Origin: Coptis chinensis
Taxonomy: Eukaryota; Streptophyta; Magnoliopsida; Ranunculales; Ranunculaceae
Assembly: GCA_015680905.1 (NCBI GenBank)
Contig: CM027381.1
Coordinates: 13,245,501-13,309,500, forward strand
Direction: 5' to 3'
Length of the DNA: 64,000 nt
Part shown: piece by piece, positions 25,001-37,011 of the stretch
How the letters are laid out: every line of letters starts with the position of its first letter
How positions within the stretch are numbered: position 1 is the stretch's first letter
The notes under the pieces: model-generated
Databases searched by the model: none
What the model saw: the letters and a program-made list of their open reading frames with translations, nothing else
What the model was told of the DNA's origin: nothing
Translations under genes and position numbers: made by a program

Positions 25001-25774
25001 CGTCGCAAAACCCGGTTCAACTCTAAAAAGAAGTTTGCCACTGCATACTCAAATCCCAATGAGTTCGAGACGGTTATGCTAAATAACATCACCGAAAAGC
25101 CATTGCAAGATAGAAATACCTTCAATGTGCCCGCGGTATGCGGACAACAAGATCAAAGACCCCGCCAGGGATCACGGTAAAGTCCCCATGACGGCTGATA
25201 TAGCTGGTAAAAAACAATAAAATTTAAAACTCAATCAACAAGAAATTTATAAACCCTAGAAGACGAATTCAAGAATTACAAAACCTACTTACACGAAGAG
25301 TGATTAGTCAACACAGTTTGAGAAGAACCTACTTACAAGAAAAGGCAGAAACCTTGCAGTTGGACGATTGATTTCTCTCAACTTGTGAACCCTTTTTTTG
25401 TTTTTTTATAAGAAACTTAAGAACCACAAAGAAACTAAGGAGAGAAAGAAGTGGAACAAAGAGTTCTAGTTGGGAGAAGTGGGTTTCTTTTCTTTTTTCT
25501 TATTCTTTTTTTTTCTCTAAATCAGACTATCCACGGTAGATGTAATTTTGCCCAAAATATAAACCACTTTTTCAAGGAAACGAGGGGTATCTGAATACAA
25601 AAACATATTTGATACCACCGTTATATGGTGTATTATATCCCACTTGTTTTACAACATCGTTTTTACTTGTTCCAAAACCATTGTTTTGTATACTTAGTTT
25701 AAACCATTTTATTAGGAAACAAAGGGTATATACCAAATGACCAACCGTGGCTAATGTGCATTTTTGTAGTAGTG
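22095..25774 (-). mobile_element. CACTA transposon carrying an unidentified gene piece (Pack-CACTA 2)
   Basis: Left end CACTATTACAGAAAAGC, right end (inverted) CACTACTACAAAAATGC, target duplication AAT on both sides (22092-22094, 25775-25777), length 3680 bp. Left and right subterminal zones contain the same ACCGTGGT/ACCACTGT motifs as the element at 16191-21822, and the first 1.25 kb is near-identical in layout, with small deletions and one short internal duplication near 22670-22800. No transposase is recognised. It lies inside the LTR of the minus-strand Athila-like element, so it is at least the third layer of the nest. Confidence 0.88.
23320..23960 (-). pseudogene. Unidentified captured coding fragment inside CACTA 2
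   Basis: On the minus strand a stretch beginning KKGPPTEDLFGSKSYDTA continues through SATSLAGSHPNVHYIGSPYR to a hydrophilic tract with VIVASKEGAKSDVEMKDVG and GPGQTEISNPEVLTENR. The composition looks like real, partly disordered plant protein and the frame is interrupted. It lies just inside the shared CACTA left end, the same place and orientation as the GFS12 piece in the sister element, which is why I infer gene capture. I do not recognise the source gene. Confidence 0.4.
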
Positions 25775-26750
25775 AATTTAATTCTAAATTATGAGAAAAA
25801 ATATAGGAGAGAAATATGTGGAGGATTAACTCCACTCATGCAAGGATAACTACCATTTTTAATTAATTTATTACAAAACTATAATCATTCTTTGGTTCAT
25901 AGACAAACCCAAGAATAAGACTAAGTTTGATCCCTAGTGGATTTATCTTATCTCTAAGACAACCTACTAGTATGAGGACTTGTTATGATACTCTATCTCT
26001 TGAATACCCTAACAAGTTCTAGCTTCTTATCAACATCAACTATTTTGGAGTTGATCTGACAACAAGCTTGTGAAAATTGAAGTAATGAAAGAATCCATTA
26101 ATAGAGATTCTCCTCACTTGAGCATCATTAAACCTCCACAAGAGAGGGTTTTAGCTCATGATCCTAGGACATATGAACTAAATACAAGAAGTGAAGAAAC
26201 AAAGAAGAAGAATTAAAAGAAGAAAAAGATTTGATGGAAGAAGAACTGATTTTCTATGGAGACAACTCCATTAATGACTTACAAGCTAAGCTTAAAAACT
26301 AAAACTAAAACTAGCCATTAATACATAGAATGGAATGGAATATATAGAATGTCTTTGAGTGCAAAACATCATTGCACTCTCCATTCCTATTAAACTAATG
26401 CTCCACTTTCATGATTATATTCTCCACCATTTGGGTGCTCTACTTTTATGATTATATTCTCTACCATTTGAGTGCTCCACTTTCATGATTATATTCCCAC
26501 TTGAATTTGTTCCCTTAATGATGGAGCAAACCAAAAGTGATGGACCCACAAGTTTTGACCAGTGGTGGGTCCATGTGGGCCCCATGTTGACTTTTACAAC
26601 TTCACATCTTCGTCTAGAGCTCACCGCATTGATCGTTTTGACAGTTCCCGTGCTGAATTTGGAGTCCATAATCAGGAGATATGATCTTCGAAAGTTCTAC
26701 GACTTTTCTGTCCGTTATCTTGATTTGAACCGGAAATGGTCAGTGTTGAG

Positions 26751-27325
26751 CAGTGTTATCAGACCCGGCCTGGCTTGGCAGTTTGAACCGGTCTCTAAAC
26801 CGGGTTGGGTCACAGTTTAGATCGTTTATGCATTACACCTGGTACAAACCCAGCTAAACCGGCCAATTTCTTACCAAACCTGCTTGACTCGAACGGTTTT
26901 ATCCGATCCAGTCCAAAATCCAACCTAGTCCAGAATACATTTTAAATTTGGAAAAAGTAACTTTGCTAGGGTGGAGAGTCAAACAACTAACTAACAAATT
27001 TAAGTAGGGCCTTACCAACATGGCACTAGAATGTTTTTGTTGGGAACTTAATTTTTATTTAAGTAATTCTATATTTAATATTGAAACAGTTAAGTGAATT
27101 TCTTTGTAAGTTTGAATTGTTTGTGTGTGGGTTCGAACATGGGTTCTCAAAAACCTCAAGAAGACATAGTTTCCACCACACCAGAATGACTTTCAAGTTA
27201 CAAAAATAAATATGTATTATAACTAGTGGCCTACTGGTTGGATCAATGACCTACTGGTTAGACCACTAACCCAGTGACCCAGTACCTTCACCTCGTCAGT
27301 GCCCGGGTCAGGTCTGATAATACTG
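26751..27325. mobile_element. hAT-like non-autonomous element in the LTR
   Basis: Starts CAGTGTTATCAGACC and ends, inverted, CAGTATTATCAGACC: 15-bp terminal repeats with one difference. A perfect 8-bp target duplication GTGTTGAG lies at 26743-26750 and 27326-27333. Both features are the signature of hAT elements. The 575-bp body has no coding region, so it depends on a transposase elsewhere. Removing it brings the host LTR close to the length of the related solitary LTR at 40864-42347. Confidence 0.85.
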
Positions 27326-28146
27326 GTGTTGAGTCCACGGGCTTTAGTCTAGCCTTTTTTAGCTTTAAATGGGCTGAGAGAGAATACAACAGGTAGAGCA
27401 CTACTCCGTACTGTGTTTTCATGCTAAAACGCAGGTTTTGCTAGAATTTTTTCATTTACGTCTAAAACCTGTAAAAGCACGAAAATACAATTAATTTACA
27501 TTTATTACACACATAATCAACCAATATGTAGTGTCTCTATAGGGTTTATAACACAGTTTTTGGTGCTTATCACACCACCCCCAAACAGCACTTTGCTTGT
27601 CCTCAAGCAAAGAAGAGGCACTAAAATAGATAAGTGGCCAAAAATGTGTAGTTCTAACTAATTCTCGTTTCGCAGAGTACGGTTGCATTAACCATATGCA
27701 ACAAGACCTTAAACCACTAGGAATTCCCTAGTGGACAAGTTATAGCCTCGTGAGAGTTTTCTAGAGAAGATACTCACAAACTCGATCTATACTACAACAA
27801 CTTAATAACAAAGGCTTGTTCCCTTAATTAATCTCAGATATCTATATATTTCATTAGCGAGGAACAAGAACTAATTCTATTGAAACTTAAGTTAATAAAT
27901 TCATAATAATCAAAACATCTACATATGATCATGCATGCAGTGAATTTTTACAATGAACTGTACAAGCAGGGCCGTTTCTGGATCCTTTGTTTTCATGCTA
28001 AAATGCAGATTTTGTTTGAATTTCTTTGTTTATGCCTAAAACCTATAAAAGTACGAAAATACAATTAATTTACATTTATTAAACACATAATCAACCAACA
28101 TTTAGTGTCTTTACGGGGTTTATAACACAGTTTTAGGTGCTTATCA

Positions 28147-28530
28147 ACTAATAATCCCCACACCCAACCACCTTCAAGTTTCAATAAACCACCAAATACA
28201 TTCAGACAAGGACAAGTTACCTATAACAATCAGAACGGAGTATTGGCTCCATCCTATTTTAACCAGAACTACCAAAACCCACCTATCAACAACCAAAGAG
28301 ACCTAGTTCCAATTACACCATCAACTAATATCCAAACATATAAGCCCACCGAGATGATGTTATCTATCATGCAACAACAAACTCAAATCCTAGCATCCAT
28401 GCAACAATCATTGAACTTGTTAGCTTAAGACAAAACCCAAAAAGGTGTGTTCTCAGGACAAGCTATTCTTAACCCTAAATCAACAAACACAGCTTTTGAA
28501 GCAACAAATGATGTGAACGAAGTTGGAGTG
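28147..28530 (+). mobile_element. Continuation of the Athila gag region after nested insertions (fossil)
   Basis: Gln, Asn and Pro-rich coding remains such as SYFNQNYQNPPINNQRD, a methionine/glutamine-rich stretch, and SGQAILNPK are typical of the C-terminal gag region of Athila, which precedes protease. The family resemblance stops near 28530. Confidence 0.55.
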
Positions 28531-30985
28531 CTAAAAATTCTTTTGTGATCTTCCTATCTACAAGGATTAAATCCTCTTTTCCATAATGTATTCCTTCCCC
28601 ATTCCATTCCACCTTTTTCTTTAAAGGGAATACATCAATAAGGTAATCAGACCCTCCATTTGAAGTGTGTGGTTGTAAGTGCCAGAGCCTTAGTCCACGT
28701 ATATCACGCATATTCTTTGTAAAACATTTTTTACTCGTCATTTTAGTAAGTGTGACCCTATGGAGTGAATATACTATTTTTCTTTTCTTTATTTTACATT
28801 CTTTTTCAAAACAATTTTCTTTCCTTGTTTTATGTCTTATTACATAAGTTCTTTCCTTCAATCTTCACTATTGACGCTTGAGTAGTTCTTCCTCTATAAA
28901 GAAAAGATGTGAAACAAAGCAGAGGTGAGATGGTGATTAAGTGGAAGTGTCTTACGGTTGCTTTTCATGATTGTTTTGCATGCTTCGTCTTATATAGGCA
29001 TGCCAAACCATGGGATGGTTGGCAATTGTAGCTCTTTTAATTCAATTCTTTTTTTCCTTCTTTAGGCGATTTCTAGTTGTTTCGAGTTTCATCTTATAAT
29101 CTAGTTGGAATAACTTTAACTAGGGCTAACTAGAGAGTAGGAGAGGAGAGACTAGATTATCTAGAAATAGAGTTAGTCCTCTTCACTAGATTTGCCTACT
29201 TACAAAACAAGAGGTGGAAGATCTAGGGAGGCCAAACCATGGGATGGTTCGCAATTTGAGTCACCTAAATTTAAAAATATTTTCCTTCTATTGGGTGGGT
29301 CACTCTCCTCATAGTGATTTTTCTTAGTAGTTTTCTCTTTTTCTGTTATTATTTTAAGTAATTTAGGAACAAAAACCCAAAAAGCCAAAAAGAAAAACCC
29401 TTCTCTCACCCTTTCATAAATGTTTGTTTTCTCCATTTTGTTAATGCAAAATTCTCGATATATCAATAGTTATGTGAGTTTCCAAAAACAAAACGGACAA
29501 TGGATTCTACACAGACCAACCCCTAGAACAACGCAATCTAGGGGCGATTTGAGATCAGTTTTGTTTATTAAGGGTCACCTATATCACCGCGCTATTCGCA
29601 CGGGTTAGGACATTCCATGTCATGCGCAGTAAATCCCCCAACTCACGTAGCTGAAGTTATGTTTGTCTAGATTGGGTTGGCCCCAGAGCCGACACGAAAG
29701 TTGCCTGAGATTACCTGTTATGGTTTGTTTTCAAAAATTAGCATTTAGAATCACGACTTTTGAGTACGAGTATCTTAAAACATCTCTCCATAGTTTTCAA
29801 AACTAGAGGATATAAAAATGAAAATTATACGCCCCGGAGTAACCAAAATGATACCGGGTTCACATATAATTTTATCTTCTTGTCAAAATCTCTATATGGT
29901 TAGAGATATTTGTTGCTTGGGAAAACCAACCAAAAAAAAAAATAGACACGCGAGGCATTTCTAAACGAGAATTAAACAAATAGAGTAACCCAAAGTGATA
30001 TTATTCTTTGTTTAAATCTATTTTTTTCCTCCAACCCTCTATTTGTCTTGGAATCTAACGTTAAAAGACTCAAACTTGTACAAATTTTCAAAAAATCTTC
30101 ATTTCTCAAAATCTTTATTTATAAAAACTTTTATAAAATTTCCAAAATGTCTTCTGTTATGAACAAAAACCCTCCACCTAGCAAAACTAGATGGATCAAT
30201 TTCAATGATCGTGTGCAAGCACTTCTAAGAGAACTGCAGCTGAAGATATAAACACATATACCAAAAACCATTCCTGGTTTGGGTAAGAGTTCATACGCAC
30301 ATAAGAGACGAGCTATGAGAGAAGGTTGGGGCTTGAACTGTCAAACACTAACTTGTCTCGGTCTTCAACCTCATAGTAAAAATTCAGTTTTTAAGGTTTT
30401 CATGTGCCAGCCACTTGCTCACCGAGCACAGCTGAATAGAGTAATCCAACCATCTGGTTGGGATTGACTCAAGTTTTCAAAAACTTCAAAGTCTTAGGAA
30501 TCTAACTTAAAACGACCCACCTTTTAAAATTTTAGTTCAAACTTATTCAAAACCCAAAAAATAAATTAAGATTTTTCCTTCTTTTGTTTGTATATATTTC
30601 TCTTCAGTTCTTTTTCATTCTTTCCATTATCTGTTTTTCATTAATTGTTGGATATGAGTGTACCCTGTACCTTTACATAGAATTTTCAATGCTGATCATT
30701 TTGGTAACTCACGGGTGAAGATCGAACGAGTAACGAAGCGCGGATCGGCTGTTGAAGTTGTCAAGGCACTAAGTATATGATCGGAATTACCTAATTTCAT
30801 TTGGGTTTGAGCCAAAATTTCAAAACAACTTATAAGGCACGGGCCATCAATCCTTTTTAAGCCACGCGACCACCCGACCGACATCATCTTCCTAAAAAAA
30901 TTCCAACCTTAGCCGCACCTAACTGCGCGCGCATCCGCCCTCTACCACCGCGCGACTACCCACCCACCTACAAACACTACCCCTT
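28531..30985. other. Unassigned internal DNA of the nest
   Basis: No gene recognised. A minus-strand TATATAAG lies near 28990-28997, so part of this could be an unrecognised LTR or promoter. The near-palindromic motif AACCATGGGATGGTT occurs twice, about 225 bases apart (near 29007 and 29232). The pol domains expected here for Athila are absent. Confidence 0.4.
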
Positions 30986-32313
30986 TGACAAGATAAATAA
31001 ATTAGATGTGAAAACAGGTTGTTTTAACATGCTAAAATCATTATATCAATCAATATAATACTCTCTAAACATATTGTTATATGGGAGAGTAGTCATGTTC
31101 GTTCCACTCTCGCTTGTACGTACTTAAATGCTTGTTTAGGTTAGCTAAACTAATTCAAATTGAGAGTAATAACAATATCAAAAATAGTAAATTAAATATG
31201 CTAAAATAGTCAATTGATAAATAAGAAAGATAATAGAGAACGGGTAATCCACCTACATGATTCAAACAACCATTTAGCCTAATCATTGATTTAGTTTTAT
31301 TGATCCCTAGTAAACACCAAGTTATCTCTAACCCTGGCTTCACTAGCATGAGAGATTAGCACCTCCACAAATCTCTTTGATGGAGTTTTTAATCTCTAGT
31401 TTAATTCTTATGACTTTTATCTCTAAAATTCATCAGAATCAAACTTGAAGAACTTGATTAAAAACAACAACTAAGATTAAACAATCATAATCCTCACATA
31501 GGCTTTATAAAAACCCCTCTATTTGGAGGTTTAGCCTTGCTTCATCGGATTTATTCTACTAAAACAATAAGATAAGGACATAATGTAAATAATAATTGAA
31601 TTGAAACTAAGCTTTATTGATGGGGATTTAATGGAGGCTACAAACTAAACTACATAACCTAATTCTAACCCTAAACTAAACTACAACTACACTAAACTAA
31701 TTAGAGACTAAGGGGAGGAAGCTAGAAGAGGAGAGAATAAGTTTAGCCTTCACCCTCTTTATATAGGAGAGGATTAGGGTTATATTTTCGTGCATGGGGA
31801 AAAAAGAGGGACTTTGGGCCTCTAATGTTAACCCAAAGTCCATTAGGTCAAGCCTAAAAGGGCCAATTCTGTTGGAAATTACTTCAGTACCCTTTTTGTC
31901 CACTTTACAACTCCGATTAGGGCAAGGTTGGGCCCATTGGAAAGCTTATTCTGAGGTAGTCGTTTTTCCATATAGTAAGCCTAATTACGAGGCCCGAGTC
32001 CAATGATACGCTCATTTGAAGTTCTATTGACTTTTCTGTTCTTTTTCTATCCGGATTGACTTTGACTTCCCAGCTTTGACTAGGCTTGAAAAAGGCTTTT
32101 CTTCATGATTCTTGGGCTTTAAACGTAGAAATTCATCATCAATCATCTTGACTCATTTTCCATGCAAAATGGCATCTTTTAGCACATAAACAACTTCAAG
32201 ACCTGAAATACACAAAAATAAGTAAATTATACTAACTCTTATTCATTATAAACATAATTAGCCTAAATATAATACTATTAAGGGGTTTAAACTACACTTT
32301 TGGGTGCTTATCA
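30986..32313 (-). mobile_element. Solitary LTR of an Athila-like element, minus orientation
   Basis: Begins TGACAAG and ends GGTGCTTATCA. The flanks CCCTT (30981-30985) and CCCTC (32314-32318) form a 5-bp duplication with one difference. A minus-strand TATA-like CTATATAAAGAGGG lies near 31765. 1328 bp, no coding content. It sits just before the env-like region of the base Athila element. Confidence 0.7.
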
Positions 32314-32349
32314 CCCTCTAAATTTTATTCTAACTAAAAACCCCAATTT

Positions 32350-34990
32350 CATCAACTCCTACTCTAAATGGCTCGAGTCCTAAAAATCGTGCCTGAGCAA
32401 AATTTTGAACCCCTCTTCGATTCCGATCTATTTGAAGTGCACTTCAAGACTGAGATTAAAAGAAGAGTATGGGAGTCTTTGGTTTTGTTGGAAGGTGCAA
32501 GTTATTCCCCCTAGCTTTCTCATTCTTTTGTTTTATAACCACATGCAACTAGAGGAGGATGATCGCATCATGGTTGTCAGGGATGGCCACACGTTTGAGC
32601 TCACTAAGGAGGTGGTAAGTGAGGCTCTGGGGATTTCTCTAAAGTTCTATACTCAGACGGAATAGTCCCCAGATAACAAGACCATCGATGTGATGATGGT
32701 AGAAACGCTTCTCGAGGGTAGGAAAAACCTCACGTCACACTACATGTTTCAGAGTTTGCTACAAAGGAATCAGTTAGCAATATCTCAATGGACAACCTTT
32801 AACTTGATAGGCTCAGTTAAGCCTTCTGATATCGGTAAGGCGATGCTCCACATCCTATGGATTCTTTACTAGTGTTGATTCCTAGGAGGTCGGTCCACCG
32901 CCCCTTTACTAGTGTTGGTTGACAAGCCTCTTTTTGTGTATGTAGATGGTGTATGGTCGTTGAACAAAACAGAAGCGTATCAAAACCTAATTATCCCTCA
33001 ATAAGTAAAGGATGAGTAGGATATCGTTCCACTTTTAAGTGTATGTTATGTGAATGACAGGACTGGAAAGGGGGTTTAAGGGATTAAAAACTATGATTGT
33101 AGAGATTTTAGATTCTAATGTTAAACTAAACTAAATTAACTAAACTATTGATAATTTATAAGAGAGGGAATTCAAGAGATTAGAATCCACCAATACTTTT
33201 AATCTATGACCTTCTATTTCATGGTTGTTCTTATAAGTAGACTACAATTAGGCAATCGAGTGAATGCCGATGCCCTCTTGGACTAAACATCGTTAATAAT
33301 TAACTCTACTTAAGGTTGTTCCTATGTTTATGCTATTAATATCTTCTTTCTTTTTATGTAAGCTCGGGCAGTTATTCAATGTATTACCAAGAGCAACATC
33401 AAGGAGTACTTCCTAATAGGGCGGCCATTCAATGAATCACCACTTAAGGCAAACACAAAGAATACTTCCCCTAGGCAGCCATTCCATGAGCTACCCCTTC
33501 TAAGGCAACACAAAGAATACTTCCCTAACTCTAAAGAATTATATTACTAAAAGAAAAGTAAAGAACACTAGCATGATATTAATATTGCAAAACATAAACC
33601 CTATTCTATACTTCCATCCCATGGTGTGGGCAATGGAACTAATAACTAAAAACATAAAGAACTAACCTGATTCAAGAACACCATGAACCAGAAGAATCAT
33701 TAAACCTTAAGCACTTGCTTCATATCCTCCTTTGAAGGAGAAGATTAGTCTTCCATAAAGAAAGAAGAACACGAAGAACGAGAAGAAGAAGAGTCGAAGA
33801 ACATAAGACAAGAAAGACTAATTTATTAAGACTCAACTAGTTAAAACTGATCTTTTATTATTAATCTCTCTTTGCCTCAAGTTCTGGAGACAATAATATA
33901 AGTGAATTGGCAAATCACATAAGGCACTTAGGTTATCTATTTATAGAGGTTACAATGAGCTCTAAAGGCATTCCAAACCGTCATTTGTTTCCTAATACAA
34001 ATAGACTTCTTTCAGAGTCCAACTTCATCTCCAAAACTGAGAAGAAATTGGCTACAGTGTCGATCCATGTGTCTGGACACACTATTCATGCATCTCAGAC
34101 GCAAGCAATGCGTCTGGACGCTCGATCCATGCGTCCCAGACGCGTTAATTAGCCGATTTTATCTCTTCTGCTCTATCCTTCTATCCTCTTTTGTAGGCTT
34201 TGGTCCAAGCAACGAATCATTTGTCCTTGGGCTTCCAAATAGTCTTTAAAATAGGTCCAAGTCGCATCTTTAATAGCTCCAATTTCTTGGCCTTCTCCAT
34301 GATTGTCCACGGGCTTCCCATGTGATCCTTAATGCTCCGAATTGCTCCGTTTTACCCCTTTTTCTCTAATATTCCACAAAACTCTCTCTTTGACCTGTAG
34401 AATCATAAAACATAGCTTACAAACACTATTAGTCCACTAAGATGGCTAAACAAGAGGCATAATCGAGGGTTAAATAGCACTTTTTGAGCACTTATCATTG
34501 GTCACTAGGATCATACTGCATTGGGGGTTCGATACTACAGACACTCTAGTAAAGGTAAGAGACGCTATTATAGGTCCTATATATTCCTACTGCGTTTAAA
34601 AACTTTGGCATCCACCTACCGCTAGAGCCGCTGAACAAACACACCCTACCGAGCCAGTGGACCACTTCGCTGAAGATGCCACTAGACAGTTCACTCAGCC
34701 CATGGATGGAATTAATTTCCTCCATGAGGGCCAGAGGATTATACACCAGCACATCCACCACCTCAGGCAAGATCAACGAGTTATTATAGCGGCTCAGCAA
34801 AACCTTAGAGAGGAGCAACAGTCTTTCCAGCAGGAGCAGTGACATTTTCAGCACTGTGTTACAAGGACACTGCAGAGCATTAGAGATGCACTCCTGCGTA
34901 ACGATAGACCACCTAGGACCCAACGTCAGCAAGGAGAAGGATCTTCTAGACATCGTGACGAGTCACACACGGATTCTGACTAAGCAGCTC
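32350..34990 (+). mobile_element. env-like (third ORF) region of the Athila-type element, split by an LTR (fossil)
   Basis: The left part (to 32919) starts near 32369 with MARVLKIVPEQNFEPLFDSD and contains HMQLEEDDRIMVVRDGHTF and LTKEVVSEALGIS, resembling the conserved N-terminal region of the Athila extra ORF. The right part (34498-34990) contains HFAEDATRQFTQPMDGINFL and a Gln-rich coiled-coil-like end. A second, separate copy of that C-terminal pattern lies at 42430-42630. The role of this ORF in plants is not established. Broken. Confidence 0.5.
32920..34497 (-). mobile_element. Solitary LTR inserted in the env-like region
   Basis: Begins TGACAAGCC and ends GAGCACTTATCA, 1578 bp, flanked by a perfect 5-bp target duplication TTGGT (32915-32919 and 34498-34502). 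Env-like coding remains of the base element lie on both sides. The left end carries GGATATCGTTCC, similar to the GGAATCGTCCC of the LTR at 21864, so it is a diverged member of the same LTR group, in minus orientation. Confidence 0.8.
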
Positions 34991-37011
34991 CCTAGTGTCC
35001 GTATAGATAGTTTATGTTTTATTTTCAGTTGTTTGTCTTGTTTTCTTTTCACACTTATGTATAATTATAACTAGTAGTATAATTTTAATTTTATCTGCTT
35101 GTTTTATTTGTTTCTTATGTGGAATTTGGTATATGAGTATAAAGTAATACAAATACATCATGCCAAAAAAATTCATTTTTCTTTTCTGCATTACATGTGT
35201 TTTCAAAAATACAAAAACCTAAAAAGCTCATAGTAGAATAATTATCCCTAGTATAATAAACCATGTATTTCTCGTTCTATATCAAACAACCCACGCCCCA
35301 AACTTATTTGGGGGTGGCGTATTTTTATTATGAAGAACAGAGTACAGGTGTATTGCCGTTTTTGCTCATGTTTTTATAGTAATCTCTTTTTTTATCTCTT
35401 CATACTTTGAAGACAAAATATATTTTTATTTGGGGGTGGTATAGTAATATTTTGCAAAAACTAGGCATTTTCTATAATAGATATAGTATTATATTTCTTC
35501 CTTTCTAAAAAAAAAATCAAAAAAGACTAAAAATATTTTTCTGTTTAGTATTAAAAGTCTTGTTTCCTTTTTCCATGATAAATAAAAAGTTTAGAAGTCT
35601 CACACTTAGACAAATATACGTACAATAGTATCTGCATCTTTTCATGAATGGCATGCATAAGAATTTGATTGTATATAGCAGTGAGTTTTCGAAATCAATG
35701 TTAGAACAATTAATTAAGTTCCATATCCTGTGAGAATCTAGCCAAAGGCCTCATCTGAATGATTATTGAGTGATGACACAAAAGATGTCTGGATAGAAAG
35801 ACTACACGTCCACTTGCTTGATCACCACACTATACCCTAAGAGAGAATTTATGCCATTTTTGGATTAATATAGCCAAATAAACATTAAAAACCCAAAAAT
35901 ATAGTTTTTCTAGCTCTAGTTACACCTTTTGAGCCTTCACCAATTTCTAAAAGCCTTTTTATTCTTCACCATAAATCCCTGACCCGTTACAACACATAAT
36001 AAAAACTTGCCCAGCTGACGAGTTGAGAATTGGATGGATATCAGAAAAAGATAAGAGAAGACCTTGTACAAAAACAGATCAGTCAGTTACTTCAAAAATA
36101 AAAGAAAGAAAAGAAAAGAAATACCAATCAAAACCCAAAACTCCAAAAAAATCAAAAGAGTCAAAAATCGAATCTCCCAAAAGTTTAAAATCAAAAAGGA
36201 GATGGTATCAGAAACAAAAGTAAAGTTAGAACTCCCAAAATTTCAAAATCATATGGAGTAATAAAGTCAAAGGGCTAAAAAATGAATCACAATTTAGAAG
36301 CAAAGAAAAAATGAGGTAGTTATAATTTCTCAACTTATCGATTTTTTTTTTTTTCCCTTCTTTTTCTATCTAAACCATCACCCTAGCCCCATAACTCATA
36401 ATAAAAGACTTCTAGCTCAATTAAGAATAGGATGGTGTGATAGTAAGTGGCAAGTGTGATCAATCGACCCCGATTTCCTTTGGACGTCATTCGTGTATGT
36501 GGGGAATATAAATGCCCGCTGCATTTGAGAGAACAAAACTTGAGTGAATCTATCAAAAAGTTTGTGTTTTAACACATCCCTGTGAGAACTCACCTTAAGG
36601 ACGCTCTCCAAAAGTTTTGGAAATGACTCTGCTTTTGCATTTCATTGCTCATATTCGCGTATTTATCTTTAGATGATTAAATTACTATACATATATTATT
36701 CTAAGTTCAAAGGAGTTTGTCCTTATTCCCTACTAATAAGATGTATAAACTTCTAAGAATAAATAAGGAGACAAGACCTTTGTACTAGATAGAAGAAGTT
36801 GGTGAGTACCTTCTCTATAAAACTCTCACGAGCTTAAAGCTCGTCCACTAGGGAATTCCTAGCGGTTTAAGGCGTTGTTGCATATGGTCAATGCAATCGC
36901 ATTCCGCGAAATGAGATTAGTATAATAATAATAATAATAAATCACTCATTTGTGATCTTAGTTTTTTCTCTCATCCTTACTTGGGGACAAGCAAATGTTA
37001 TTTGGGGCTAG
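34991..37011. other. 3' non-coding region of the Athila-type element
   Basis: AT-rich, no supported gene. Two TTTGGGGGTGG-type G tracts occur near 35310 and 35430, and a final one directly before the right LTR. Lys-rich open frames near 36020-36260 come from A-rich sequence. The stretch 36780-37000 resembles, inverted, the 27573-27960 piece of the minus-strand element. Confidence 0.5.

Larger units (their letters stand above)
21864..28146 (-). mobile_element. Athila-like LTR element in minus orientation, mostly deleted, nested in Athila gag
   Basis: Begins TGATAAG and ends CTTATCA, flanked by a perfect 5-bp target duplication ACTAA (21859-21863 and 28147-28151). A long LTR copy (21864-27572, swollen by a CACTA and a hAT-like element) is followed by about 390 bases of internal DNA and an LTR remnant (about 27970-28146). 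The tract just right of 27572 reads TTTGGGGGTGGTG on the minus strand, a polypurine tract, and this fixes the orientation. The 390-bp internal piece resembles the inverted 36.8-37.0 kb region before the right Athila LTR, so it belongs to the same broad family. Almost all coding sequence is gone. Confidence 0.82.

Noticed and set aside
24571-25082. Open frames on both strands in CACTA 2
   Set aside because: No family recognised and neither frame has splice or composition support; could be part of a captured gene but evidence is too weak to list.
36023-36261. Lys-rich plus-strand frames
   Set aside because: Follow from an A-rich stretch in the Athila 3' non-coding region.
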